Below, one piece after another: positions 52,782 to 64,000 of a DNA stretch of 64,000 nucleotides. Numbering within the stretch: position 1 is the stretch's first letter; each line of letters starts with the position of its first letter. A program made the position numbers and the translations under genes. The notes under the pieces were generated by a model. It was not told the origin of the DNA, made no database searches, and saw nothing but the letters and a program-made list of their open reading frames with translations. The stretch is from Phoma sp. XZ068 (lineage: Eukaryota; Ascomycota; Dothideomycetes; Pleosporales; Didymellaceae), in assembly GCA_004835665.1 (NCBI GenBank), contig RBKR01000008.1:806001-870000 (forward strand), in the 5' to 3' direction.

Positions 52782-54826
52782 TCACATGACTGTGCAGTTT
52801 TCGTCTTTACCGTCTTTTGCTTCTTTCCCACCTTTCTTGAGTTTGCCTTTGTCGTTGCCTGTTGCCGTATGCGTTTGGCCCGATGCAGCAGCCTGAATGA
52901 TGGCAAGACGTTGCTTCGCTCTTTCGTCCCCATGATCGGCAGCCTTTACGTACCAGACGTTCGCCTCTAGCGGATCACGTCTGCATCCAATGCCCATCTC
53001 TGTGAAGTAGCCGCAGGCGTACTCTGCTTTGGGAAGACCTTGAATCAATTAGCCTCTGGGATTACTGTAGCAAAAAAAAAAAAAAAAAATTGAAGCTTAC
53101 CATGCTCTGCCGCTTTCTTAGCCCACTCATATGCTTCATTTTCATCCTTCTCCAACACCGGCTCGGCACCGACCATGTACCATGCACAAAGGTTCATCAT
53201 TGCCTCGGGGATATCTGCTTGAGCGGCGCAATTGTAGTAGTGGACCGAGAGAGCAGCATCCTTGGGGCAACACAACAGACCGTGCTCGTAAGCCTCGCCC
53301 AACTTCAAGGCGGCAGCCGGATGTCCAAGTTCGGCCGCCTGGGTAAAGAGCTGGACTGCGTAAATCTCGTCCTTGAAGATATCGTCCCCATAGCCTGTTT
53401 CGTGCAAGAGACCTAGCTCGTATGGCGCATTGTTGTACTGATAATCGGCGGATTCAGAGGCGCGCTTTAGCCACTTTACGCCCTCTCTGTACTTGCCCTG
53501 AAGACCCATGTCGCCTCTTAGACATGCAGAACCAAGTCGCGTAGCGGCTCCGGGGTGGTTCTTCGACGCTGCAGCACGAAAGAATTGTACAGCTTTGGCG
53601 TAGTCTTTACGGCATCCCCATCCAAACTCATAGCAAAGGGCGGCGCGATATCCTGACTCGGCGTGACCGTGTTTACTCGCAGCAACGAACAGCGGGAACG
53701 CTCGGTCGTAATCAGGCTTGTCCTTGTTGAACAGACCCGAAGCGTAACCATCTGCGAGGTAGTATTGCGCAAACGGATAGCTGCGATCAGCCAAGCGTTG
53801 TAGGATCTGTCGTGCTTCCTTCAGCATCTCGGCGGGTGTCAGCCCATGGTCGTCGTTCGTTGGACCTGCAGCTGTGATCTCGCGTGCGACCTGTACCATG
53901 AAAAGTGCAAACTCGTACTGAACTGGGCTGTCCTGCGTCTTCTTAACATTGGCCCTATACATTTCCAACGTCTTCTTCGTGTCGAGCAGCGAAGCATTCT
54001 GTCCAACAGCGCCCCGCAACTGCGAGTTGCCTATGTTTGCGGCCGGGGCAATCTGCTGATTGTAGGGCAGATTCAGCAAATCCACATAGGATACGGGTCT
54101 GACATCTGGAGAGCGGCGATTCGCCGAGGCCTGTCGCTGATAGTTGACTGGGGATCCACTAGGCGACGGAGACCCACCCACCGAAAGATGTGGGGAATGT
54201 GCATGCCCACGGGCATTCAGTTCGGAGCCAAGGGTATAAGCTGAGCTCGGTCGTACATGTGTGGTGCGGGGCACTTGTAAGGGTGAGCCTGTACCGAAAT
54301 CGAAACCGTTCGGACTCGAATCAGCGCCCGGAGACTGGGTTGGGGAATGAACGGGAGAGCGCATTGGGTCGGGCGCTGGGTACGTTGATAGAGGGGGCGT
54401 GGGCTGCGAGTAGTGACCAGCCTGGTATTGCTCTCGAGGAGTGTACACCGAGTCAGGCTCATCCTGTATGTTCACCATTTCCAGCTCGGCAGCATGGGAA
54501 TACCGACTGGCGTAGGAGCCATCACTGATGTGAAGCTGCCGGATCGGTATGTCCCTAGTCACCGCCTCCGAGGCTCCCGAGTCTCTGTTGCCTCCTATAT
54601 CTGGTGTGTCCCTTGACGGTGTTCTCGAGTGGCCGACCGAGCTTGGAGTTAGAGACGACCCAGATTGCCTCGAATCGCGACCTCCTGCTGCTGTGTCGGC
54701 ATGCTCGTCGATGCTAAAGGACGGAATTGGCGGTCTGCGCGTGCGGCTCGATCCGCTGTGCGTATCGGCGGTATGGGGAGGAGGTGTTGGAGGGAGATCC
54801 CGGGTTGGTGGTGCTGGTTCGGCCAT
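52782..54826 (-). CDS. Sel1-repeat, CAAX-box chitin synthase activator-like protein (SKT5/CHS4 type)
   Basis: Two exons, 53101-54826 and 52782-53038, with a 62-bp intron, give 660 aa. The N-terminal 270 residues are Pro/Ser-rich and disordered. From about 300 to 620 a string of Sel1-like repeats is visible (for example FAQYYLADGYASGLFN, AESGYRAALCYEFGWGCRKD, APYELGLLHETGYGDD, AALKLGEAYEHGLLCC, then AEYACGYFTEMGIGC after the splice). A Lys-rich segment leads to the terminal tetrapeptide CTVM, a CAAX prenylation box. Sel1 repeats plus farnesylated C-terminus are the signature of yeast Chs4/Skt5, which recruits and activates the class IV chitin synthase at the plasma membrane. A class IV synthase is its divergent neighbour. 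The intron contains an 18-base homopolymer (53072-53089). Confidence 0.9.
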
Positions 54827-56979
54827 TATTTGGCAATGTGTTGTGCTGTCGTCGGCCCAATTCCCCGCAAAGGCAGATTTGGAGGTGCTCGCTGCTGTGG
54901 GAGCAAGGGATCAAGGGTTGGTGTGCAGTTGCAAGCAGTCGAGGAGCTAGACCAAATGACAGCCCAGTGTCTGTGTGGTCTTTAGCCTGTCAGCATCCAA
55001 GTCCTGGCGTGGAATGTTCAGAGTCTCGGTAGGCCGCAAGACATGCATGCGTCTGCACCCTGGATTGGGTCGGGTGGGGGCTTAGGAACGCTTACAGCAG
55101 GGAAACACGGCGCTGGGAACGTTCAGATGTCGCCGACGCGGGGTCTGCCGAGTGTGGTTGTGAATTGACGTGTAGGATGGGCGCCACGATGTATACTACA
55201 GAACAGATGTCCGGCAGTCGAGGGTCTTCAAGCTTGACCACTCCCAGCTGCAGACGGCAAGCACGATGGAGCAAGACGATGATCCTTGCAGCAGCGCCGC
55301 TCAGGAGCCCTCTTCGCGTTCGCGCTAGCAAGTCAGAGCACGGCTCTGCGAGGGACACTACATGTAGTAATACGAGCGACTAAGCACCAAAAATGACCAG
55401 CAGGACCAGCATACACGCTGCTACAGCCTGCGGACTCGGTTCGTTCCGGGGAGTATACAGGAGAAACCAGGGCAAAAGCAGAGGACGTCCTTGCCCAAAA
55501 GGTTGGGTATCGGGAGGTTAAGCTATTGTTGGCAATAATGGCAGTTGAGTCGCGCACTGGACTGCCCGACGGGCGAGACGTTGTCCCAAAAGGGAAGAGA
55601 AAATACTCAGTAGCGTAGATTTCTAATGTGGATTACCATAACAGATAGTCAAGTTGCAGGCCGTGGCCTAGGGTTAGGGTTGCCGCTGTTGAGGAATGCG
55701 CTGCGCGCTGGCATCGCAGCACCTGCCCCAGCTCTCGTCACAAGGCCGCCTGTCCGGCCTTTCTGGCGGACGAGTGCATCCAGGTAACACGCTTGCATTG
55801 CACAGAAAGCTTGTGCACGCCCACGATGCTGATTCATGGCCGTGGGAAGCCCTGCAGGGCCGGGCGGGGCCACTTGTGGACCCTGAATCTACCACAGATG
55901 CGTGGTTTCGGCTGTTCGGTTGTCTGTCTGCGCCTGTCAATAACTCCACGCGCTTGTGCAGGCACAAAGGGGTGGAAGGATTCTGGCGCAGCTTCGTATC
56001 CGTCAGGCTGCCAATATGAGGTGCGTCTCTATTATCTCTACCGTCATTTTGTCATTGTGCGACGCGCCTCGGCACAGGCAATCTGCGTTGATGGCCATGG
56101 CTGCTAGTCACACATCGTGCTGACAATGTTTGATGAGGCGAGATCACTGCTCCATCCGTGGACGGCCAAATGAAAAAATGCTGCAGCCCGCCGGGCCAGG
56201 GCCAGCGAGGACACTGCGTCTGCTGTTGGTAGCTGCACGCCCAGCTGTTCGCTTCTTTGCTGCAGCCAGCGGGGGTGGGGTGCAGCTTGTTCTTCCTTTC
56301 CAAACTTTCAGCGTCAGGCGTGGAAGAACGAGCACAAGACGCACAGGGTCCTACATCTACATATGACACCATCCTTGCGATGGGAAGCATCTTTACAACG
56401 GACCCCACCCGAAAAAGGTGAAGATAATTCGCCATCGCCGAGAGAGATCTGCCATTTTCAAAATCACGATGCTGGCGGCTCAAGCCCCGAACTCCCATAC
56501 TGGCTAGTGGTGGTGCTGGGGATCAAAATAGCACTTCTAGCTCCTACGATTCGCCCGCGCTGCTGCTTCTGGCAAGGGGAACCTCGCCCCGTCGTCTAGT
56601 TGACCTCGCAACTCCCGCTCCAAGCCCAGGGCTGTCACAGCACTGAGCCTTGCTGCCCCGTCGTTCGCTGCATTGCGCTGTTTCCCCTCCACCATCGTTC
56701 TTCCTGTGGCTCGTTCGTTGTTGCCCCAGAATACAATCGCTGAAACACCTGCTCCTTGCACCTGCCCGGACTCCCGCATCAACCCCGTACCCATCGCCCC
56801 CACGACACCAGCATCAACACCACACCGGCTTATTTCCACCCGCTCGCTCACAGCAACAGCGCAACACCAGCGCCCTTATACGGGAGCGCGGCTCCTACTG
56901 TGCCCTATTCTTGTTCCCGGCCCTTGCTGGCCTAACTCGACTGAGCTGTGTCACGGCGAGCGAGACTGCATTCCTCGCA
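54827..56979. promoter_or_regulatory. Shared divergent promoter region, SKT5-like / class IV chitin synthase
   Basis: This 2.15 kb stretch separates the two divergent start codons. ORFs are short and without motifs. A telomere-repeat-like TAGGGTTAGGGTT lies at 55669-55681, about 840 bp from the Sel1 gene start. C/T-rich sequence from about 56640 to 56979 is probably the synthase leader; the synthase frame is open back to 56650 but the first in-frame ATG is at 56980. Confidence 0.55.
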
Positions 56980-59900
56980 ATGTCTCTACCGCAGCGGCCA
57001 GACGCCTCTCGGAGGGAGGAGCGACATGTCCCTCGCGAATCTCAATCGCACCGCCGCCGCCGGACTTCCGACGCCGAAAACACGCGTTCGCATGACCACA
57101 CTCATAGCCATAGCAAGAGCGGCGCCCATACGCACGCTCGACCGCTCCCCTCGCCAGGCACGCCAGTGCCCATGGAGCGCGACCCCATCATGCGCAGCCA
57201 GCAGTCGACGCCTGCGCAAGATTTGGGCAGGAAGCGCAGCCTCATTCGCCCAGAGCGCCGGCGAATCGACCCCAGCGACCCAAACTACCACTACCGCAAA
57301 CATGCCCAGCGCATGAATGTCCAGCCCTCGACCACTGGCAACGACCCTATCATGGAAGATGCCATGGAGGCTGAGACAGTCAGCTCTGATAGCACCGACC
57401 TGAAGCCACCACACATGCGCAATGCTTCTGGAGGCGGCTACCACGACAAGCAGGCACCCTTGGACGATGACTCGCCGCGTGCAGCGCGCAGACTGACCAG
57501 GAGTAAGACAATGGAAAACTTGGAGAAGCAGCGCCAAAAGGAGAAGGACAAGATGCGTCCTCCGAGCCTGTGGAACGTGTACTGCGCCATCATTACTTTT
57601 TGGTGTCCCGATGCAGTCTTGAAGTGTTTTGGAAAGCCACAGAAGGCGCAGCAGCGTGCTTGGAGAGAAAAGGTCGGCTTGGTCAGCATCATTTTGCTGA
57701 TTTGTACATTCGTCGGTTACCTTACCTTTGGCTTCACTGAGACAGTTTGCCCTTCCAGTGGCACCGTTCGTCTCCAAAGCAACAAGGTCGGCGGAGGATA
57801 CATGATCATCCACGGCAGAGCATACGATTTGGCTCAATCTACGCATCCTCTGGCTCGAGGAGTCCCCGCCGGTGCCAACGTTCTCTTCGATCTTCCCGAG
57901 AAGCACGGTGGCCAGGACGGCAGCTTCCTCTTCCAGAATGTCAACGGTGCTTGCAAGGGACTCATCACACCTAAGGACAGGTCAGGTATCCCTGAGGCGA
58001 ATGGCAATTTGGGATGGTATTTCCCCTGCCGTACTTTCAACCAGGACGGATCCAGCAAGCCTAACACAACATTCCTTGAGTACAACGGCTACCAGTGTCA
58101 TACCTCAGACAACGCTCGTAAGGCCTTTTACGGACTCAGGAATGCCGGAGATGTATACTTCACATGGGACGATATCCGCAACAGCTCACGCAACCTGATG
58201 GTTTGGGGTGGAGATGTCTTGGATCTGAATTTGCTCGACTGGTTCAATACCACCCAGGTGAACGTCCCAACCATTTTCAACGAGATCAAGAACAACCCGG
58301 CAGTACGTGGAGTAGATGTTACCCGCGCATACTCTTCCAGGTACGAAAAGCAGGTAGCACGCTGCTTCACTGAGATCATCAAGGTCGGCTCCATTGATAC
58401 CGAGAGCATTGGTTGCATTGCTTCCAAGGTTGTCCTCTACGTTTCGCTTGTCTTCATTTTGGCTGTCGTTGTGGCCAAGTTCATTCTTGCTCTAACCTTC
58501 CAATGGTTCCTCAGCAGGAAATTCGGCGCTGACAAGACCTCATCCGGCAAAGCAGACTCGAAACAAAGGAAGCAGCAAATCGAGGAATGGAGCGACGACA
58601 TCTACCGTCCACCGCCACGCCTCGCTGACCCCGCTGCTGGACCTGACCGCTCGAGCAAACGTGGTAGCACCTTCTTGCCTTCTACATCGAGGTTCACCAG
58701 CCCCTACGCCATGGAAAAATCAGCCAAGACCCGAGCACCGCCAACAACCATGACGAGCCAGAGTGCAACATCCCGCCTGCTTTCATCCAACAACGGCATG
58801 TACAGACAATTGAATACTAGTCAAGGCACACTTCCAACAACATATTTCGAAGGCAAGAACCAGGACCAGTCGCGATCGAGCTTACTGCTTTCCGGATCTA
58901 CCGAGAATCGCTACTCTAGTGTTATAGGTGAAGAGGGACCTGGCCCTTCCGGATTCATCCATGAAGCTGTCGTACCTCAACCTCCTCCTGAATGGCAGCC
59001 CTTTGGCTATCCTCTAGCTCACTCCATCTGCCTGGTCACCGCGTATTCCGAGGGTGCAGAAGGCCTGCGTACTACATTGGACTCCATTGCCACAACCGAC
59101 TACCCGAACAGCCACAAATTGATCCTAGTCATTTGTGACGGCATGATCAAGGGACAAGGTGAAGATTTGACCACACCTGAGATCTGCTTGGGCATGATGA
59201 AGGATCACGCAGTTCTGCCTCATGAAGTCCAAGCATTCTCTTACGTTGCAGTTGCAAGTGGCTCGAAGCGACACAACATGGCCAAGATCTACTCAGGCTT
59301 CTACAACTACGGCGAAGACTCTCGTATTCCCTCGGATAAGCAGCAACGTGTTCCCATGATGGTCGTTGTCAAGTGCGGTACCCCTGATGAGGCCACAAAG
59401 TCAAAGGCTGGTAACCGTGGAAAGCGTGACAGTCAAATCATTCTCATGTCGTTCTTGCAGAAGGTTATGTTTGACGAGCGTATGACGGAGCTTGAGTTCG
59501 AAATGTTCAACGGTATCTGGAAGATCACTGGCATCTCGCCAGACTTCTACGAGATCGTACTCATGGTTGACGCCGACACCAAGGTCTTCCCGGATAGTTT
59601 GACTCACATGATTTCCGCCATGGTCAAGGACCCAGAGATTATGGGTCTCTGTGGCGAAACAAAGATTGCCAACAAGCGGGATTCGTGGGTTTCGATGATA
59701 CAGGTGTTTGAGTAAGTCTTCCATTTGACAATTGACGATCACGCCACTGACATGGGTAGATATTTCATCTCGCATCATTTGGCCAAGTCCTTCGAATCGG
59801 TATTCGGCGGTGTCACTTGTCTTCCCGGATGTTTCTGCATGTACCGCATCAAGGCTCCTAAAGGTGGCCAGAACTACTGGGTTCCTATTCTGGCCAACCC

Positions 59901-60791
59901 AGACGTTGTCGAGCACTACTCAGAGAACGTGGTCGACACGTTGCACAAGAAGAATCTGCTACTTCTAGGTGAGGATCGGTACCTCTCGACACTGATGCTC
60001 AAGACGTTCCCCAAGCGCAAGCAAGTTTTTGTTCCTCAAGCCGTTTGCAAAACCACTGTACCGGATGAGTTCAAGGTCCTACTGTCACAGCGTAGGCGAT
60101 GGATTAATAGTACAGTCCACAACTTGATGGAACTGGTACTAGTGCGAGATCTGTGTGGTACCTTCTGCTTCAGCATGCAGTTTGTTGTGTTCATCGAGCT
60201 GATTGGAACGCTGGTTCTACCGGCCGCCATCGCCTTTACCTTTTACCTGAGTAAGCCCTCGTACTTCACATTTGAGACGTTTACAGCGCTAACAATTTGT
60301 AGTTGCCATTGCCATCAAAGCAGCTGTCCTACACACAGAGGCACCTGTCATCCCCCTTATCCTCCTTGCACTCATCTTGGGTCTGCCAGCGGTTCTTATC
60401 GTCATCACGGCTCACCGCTGGTCCTATGTCGCCTGGATGTTTGTTTACCTTCTCTCACTACCCATTTGGAACTTCGTGCTCCCGACGTACGCATTCTGGA
60501 AGTTTGATGACTTCAGCTGGGGCGACACACGGAAAACATCAGGCGAGAAGACAAAGAAGGCGGGCTTGGAGTATGAAGGCGAATTCGACAGCAGCAAGAT
60601 TACGATGCGGAGATGGCACGACTTTGAAGCAGGTAAGGTGCACAATGTTCCCCTGACTGCGCCTGTCACTAACTTTGGCGCCAATAGAGCGGAGACTTAA
60701 GACACCTGGCGGCGGATGGTCACAGACAACGACATCGGCTGGGGGGTGGCCGCAGCAGCAGCAAGGATATGAGCCGTACTATGACAACTGA
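56980..60791 (+). CDS. Class IV chitin synthase (CHS3-type)
   Basis: Four exons, 56980-59711, 59760-60250, 60303-60632 and 60688-60791, with introns of 48, 52 and 55 bp, give 1218 aa. A disordered basic N-terminus of about 200 residues is followed by two membrane helices (VGLVSIILLICTFVGYLTF near 240; a pair near 490, VLYVSLVFILAVVVAKFI) that bracket an extracellular domain resembling cytochrome b5-like chitin synthase regions. The GT2 catalytic domain starts near 680. It shows VDADTKV (Asp864/Asp866), GEDRYL (about 981-986) and the QRRRW product-binding motif at 1021-1025. C-terminal helices and a Gln/Tyr-rich tail ending YYDN complete it. Yeast Chs3 makes most cell-wall chitin and needs Chs4 for activity. 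The last exon encodes only 33 residues, read only with the final splice. Confidence 0.96.
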
Positions 60792-62276
60792 TTATCGCAT
60801 GGTGGCGTTGTTTAGGAAGGGAAGCCGTCCTGCGGTTTGCGCGGCAGACTAAAAAACTGCATTTTGTACCACGTTTCTTCTGGATGCATTGCTGGGATGC
60901 TCGGGTGTATTCTCACGCCATTTTACTCGCTTGTATGGGACTGTAGATGTTGGAACGGGCCGGTACAGAGGCCATTTAGACTAATTGTAGCAATAATTCA
61001 TTCATCCAGCATAGCAAGGTGTCGGTGACACAAAGGGCATCCTCATGTTGAAATGTCGGCAGCTTGTCATGCCTTTACTTGACACTCCCGTCTCCACTAT
61101 GCACTGACATTCCTCGCCGTGTGGCGGCTGTGGTGGAGTGCCAGCGACTGTGTGCACGGCATACTCGTGCGAACCTTGGCCAGAGGAGTCGGTCACACAC
61201 AGCAACGGACGGTGGCCGGCAACAAGGAGCACTCCTGCTCTCGTGCAATGTCTGTGTCCTAATGTGGACTGACATTGTCTCGTCTCGCTTCCTGACACGG
61301 GCGCAGGACGACCAAAACGGCAGTCGAGCCACAGGGCAGGGAGGCCTGGCGAGTAGGTGACGAGTGATTCGCTCCACGCATGAGCTGTGCAACGAAGCCA
61401 ACTTGCAGTACCCGCAGAGGGTTGAACGTTGTCGTGTTGGCAGGCCATGTGAGCGGTAGCACACCACATCCCCCCGCCTTTGCTCGATGAATAAACCGTT
61501 GTGCAACTGCAAGCCTGGAGGCACGCTGGGTCGGCCGCCTAGCCATGACGGCGGGCAAGAGGCTGTAGCTGGCTTGTGTACAGCAACGAGCACAGATCTG
61601 CGGCGCGAGGACGTCGAGATCTGTGTGCTCGAGGGACCCTTGGGCAGCAATACGGCATTGTGGAATCGTGGAGCAGCTCCAGCTGGGGGATGTGCGGAGG
61701 CGTGTCTGATCTAGATCAGCGTTTGCTCAGCACAATGGCATGCTCCCGAACCACGGCATTTGGAGTAGCATCTGCGCGGGTATCTAGACGGGCACGACGG
61801 GCATGACGGGCATTCCATCAGCGAGGAGTGCGTGAGCGACCCCTTTGCGTGCATGCATACTCCGATCGCTTGCTGCTCAGCGCTGACCCTGCCTGCATGC
61901 CCAATAGTGCCGCGCAACGAGCGCACCCGACATCGACACCCCACAGCCGTCAATACGGCGGTTCCTTCGCCTGCAGCTCCGGTGCAGGCGAGCGGGCGAG
62001 TAGTCAGCGCGGCCAGCGAGTCGTTCGGCGTCCCCTACATAGCGCCTGCGTCCACATGTCTCTCTGGTGAATGCAAGTCGTCCAGTAGCAGTAGCCTCCA
62101 CCCCACGCTGCGCCGTCCATAGAGAGCCGCCCGCCGCCAACTGCTAGCTCGCCTGCCTGCAGCCGTCCGCAGCTCAGTGAACCTCCGTTGCATCCCCAGT
62201 GCGCCCACCCTCTCTGTTCCTGCCCAGTGGCTCTGCGACCAACGCTGGCTGGCCGACACACCGACAGCGGGCTGCG
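60792..62276. promoter_or_regulatory. Chitin synthase 3' flank and promoter of the WD40 gene
   Basis: This 1.5 kb stretch has no supported gene. A 9-bp direct repeat, GACGGGCAC/T, occurs three times at 61787-61813. The 170 bp before the WD40 ATG are C-rich. Several ORFs here are composition-driven and overlap on both strands. Confidence 0.5.
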
Positions 62277-64000
62277 ATGACCAGCCCGCACTACTCGCTG
62301 CCCCCCGACGACGAGCACAACCTCACGGCCGCGCCACCGAACAACGTCACGCTGAGCGACTCGCCCACCGCAGACTCGGGCACAGGATCGGGCGCAGGCT
62401 CCTCGACGGCCGTCAGCGCGCTCGCTGCCACCGCGACTCTCGCCACGCTGTCGGACAGCAGGCCGCCCACCAGCCACGGGGAAGATGAAGCCAGTGACGA
62501 CGACGAGAGCGGGGGTATATCCTTAGCAGACCTGACCGAACCACCCGCACCGCCGGTCTTGCTGTCCAGCACCCTCGGCGCCGCAGGCATTCACATGCAG
62601 GCCGTCATGGCCCACTACCAGTCCTTTGCGCACGACACAATACCGCCGCCCACCAGCGACATGACCTCTTTCCACGTCAGCAACGTCCACCTCCCCCCGC
62701 CACCGCCGTACTTGGGCCACTTGTCGAGCTCTGAGTCCTCGCTCGAGCCCCCGCCGACACACCACGAGGCCCACCTCAGCATCAAAGACAAGAGCCAGTT
62801 CGTGCCCATCACTTCGTTCTTCCACTACCTCACCCCGGAGAAGCCCACCGTTCCTGGACTCGACCTTGTACATGTGCCAGACGTCATCACCCGGGAAGAC
62901 TTGCAGGGCGACAAGTACGACTACCAGGGTATTGATTGGAGTATACGCAACACGACAAGATCGTCAGTACGAAGCAAACGGAGAGAGTGTGAGGAGGAAC
63001 GGTTGTCGCCCAGCTTGAAGGAAACTCGCACCGTAGGCATGCCGCTATCCTGAAGATGATCTTGAACTAACATCGACCAGAAGTGGAGGCCTCCTTTACG
63101 CAACACAGACAGCTTTTTCTCGTTTCGGAGGAATACTACTTCACATCGCGCTTACTTTCCTCATTTCCAGCTTCGGAACGTGTTGGCGGCAACATCCAGG
63201 AACGATGTCTTCTATGCAGCAGGCCAAAAGGTGCTCCGTACAGACGCCGAGGGCTCTCCTGCCGAGGCAATTATAGATTTGAGCAAGAAGACAGCACTTG
63301 ATGGCTCCATCACGACGATAGCGACCCTCAACGATGTCCTGATAGCAGGCGCTTTCGAGGGCGAGTATGCTATTACCGATTTATCGTCAGCAACCGACAC
63401 TCCCTGTACGTTTGGTCGCACATCGGATTTTGCCTCCGATACCAAGTCCAAGATCGTCAACCATCTACACCTTTTCGAGTCACGAACCACATATCATCCT
63501 CAAGGCGTCCTATGCTCGAACGATCACCACTTGCGCATATTAGATTGTGCAACGGACACCTTTACGCACAATTTCCAGTACCCAGCTGCTGTCAATTGTT
63601 CAGCCACCAGCCCCAACGGTCGGATGCGCGTTGTGGTCGGTGATTTTCAAGAAACACTCATCACCAACGCCGAAACAGGACGGCCGTTCGAGACCCTCAA
63701 GACGCACACCGACGACGCCTTTGCGTGCGCCTGGGCAGATGACGGCATCCACGTTGCAACGGCAGCCCAGGACTCCACCATCGTTGTCTGGGACGCTCGA
63801 TACTGGGATAAGCCTCTCACAGTCCTCACAAGCGAGCTCAGTATTCCCCGAGCACTCCGCTTCTCGCCTATCGGCTCAGGTCCACGAGTCCTCGTCGCTG
63901 CAGAAGCAGACGACTACATCAGTATCATCAACGCGCAGACCTTCGAATCAAGACAGGTCTTCGACTTCTTCGGCCCGCTCGGCGGCGTGACATTCACCCC
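62277..64000 (+). CDS. WD40-repeat protein, uncharacterised (3' partial)
   Basis: Exon 1, 62277-63032, and exon 2, 63081 to the window end, are joined across a 48-bp intron (GTAGGC ... CTAAC ... CCAG) to give at least 558 aa. The first 150 residues are disordered and acidic. The segment HVPDVITREDLQGDKYDYQGIDW leads to SKRRECEEERLSPSLKETR. After the splice KWRPPLRNTDSFFSFRRNT leads into YFPHFQLRNVLAATSRNDVFY, which matches a conserved block found in fungal and plant WD40 proteins of unknown role. Beta-propeller repeats are visible (TIVVWDARYWDKPL, CAWADDGIHVATAAQDS, ILDCATDTFTHNFQYPAA). Exon 2 is open to base 64000 with no stop, so the gene continues outside. Function is unknown. Confidence 0.85.

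Noticed and set aside
56650..56979. Upstream extension of the chitin synthase frame
   Set aside because: The open frame begins at TTG; the first in-frame ATG is 56980 and the sequence before it is C/T-rich leader.
56986..57906. 306-codon minus-strand ORF
   Set aside because: It lies antisense to the first exon of the class IV chitin synthase and shows no domain.

Overview
The window is eukaryotic nuclear DNA from a filamentous ascomycete, most likely a Dothideomycete of the Pleosporales type. The order-level placement is an inference from gene content and style. Genes are dense (21 protein genes in 64 kb), and most introns are 46-79 bp with GTAAGT/GTATGT-like donors, CTAAC branch sites and short CAG/TAG acceptors. 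Recognisable ascomycete genes include CreB, a FlbC-like factor, a class IV chitin synthase, a CYP53 benzoate hydroxylase, and an aspartyl-tRNA synthetase fused to DUF2156 (ErdS type). No rRNA, tRNA, CRISPR, transposase or bacterial-type operon was seen. Introns were placed by hand from splice motifs, reading-frame continuity and family motifs.

Layout. 0-9.3 kb: the 3' part of a creB-like deubiquitinase, then a six-exon hybrid histidine kinase. 9.3-14.1 kb: a long gene-poor stretch upstream of a FlbC-like two-finger C2H2 factor (14.1-15.3 kb). 17.5-19.6 kb: a head-to-head pair, the small NuA4 subunit EAF6 and elongation factor TFIIS. 19.9-26.4 kb: two minus-strand membrane transporters, a CCC2-type copper ATPase and a sodium:neurotransmitter-type symporter. 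27.6-30.2 kb: a GRF zinc-finger protein head-to-head with a GT34 glycosyltransferase. 31.6-37.3 kb: an EF-hand MscS-like channel and alpha-tubulin. 37.7-46.0 kb: a questin-oxidase-like protein, the AspRS-DUF2156 fusion and the CYP53 P450. 46.2-51.8 kb: an F-box-like protein with tandem Cys/His modules, OST2, a TMEM14 protein and an aromatic aminotransferase. 52.8-60.8 kb: a prenylated Sel1-repeat protein of the SKT5/CHS4 kind, divergent from a class IV chitin synthase. 62.3 kb to the end: a WD40 protein cut by the window edge.

Most neighbours are unrelated housekeeping or regulatory genes, as is usual in fungi. Two loci stand out. The Sel1/CAAX protein and the class IV chitin synthase share one promoter region and, by family knowledge, form an activator-enzyme pair. 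The ErdS-type fusion is expected to divert Asp-tRNA to aspartylate ergosterol. Several genes (EAF6, the GRF protein, alpha-tubulin, TMEM14 and the terminal WD40 protein) depend on very short exons or on an exon without a stop inside the window, so simple ORF calling would miss or truncate them.
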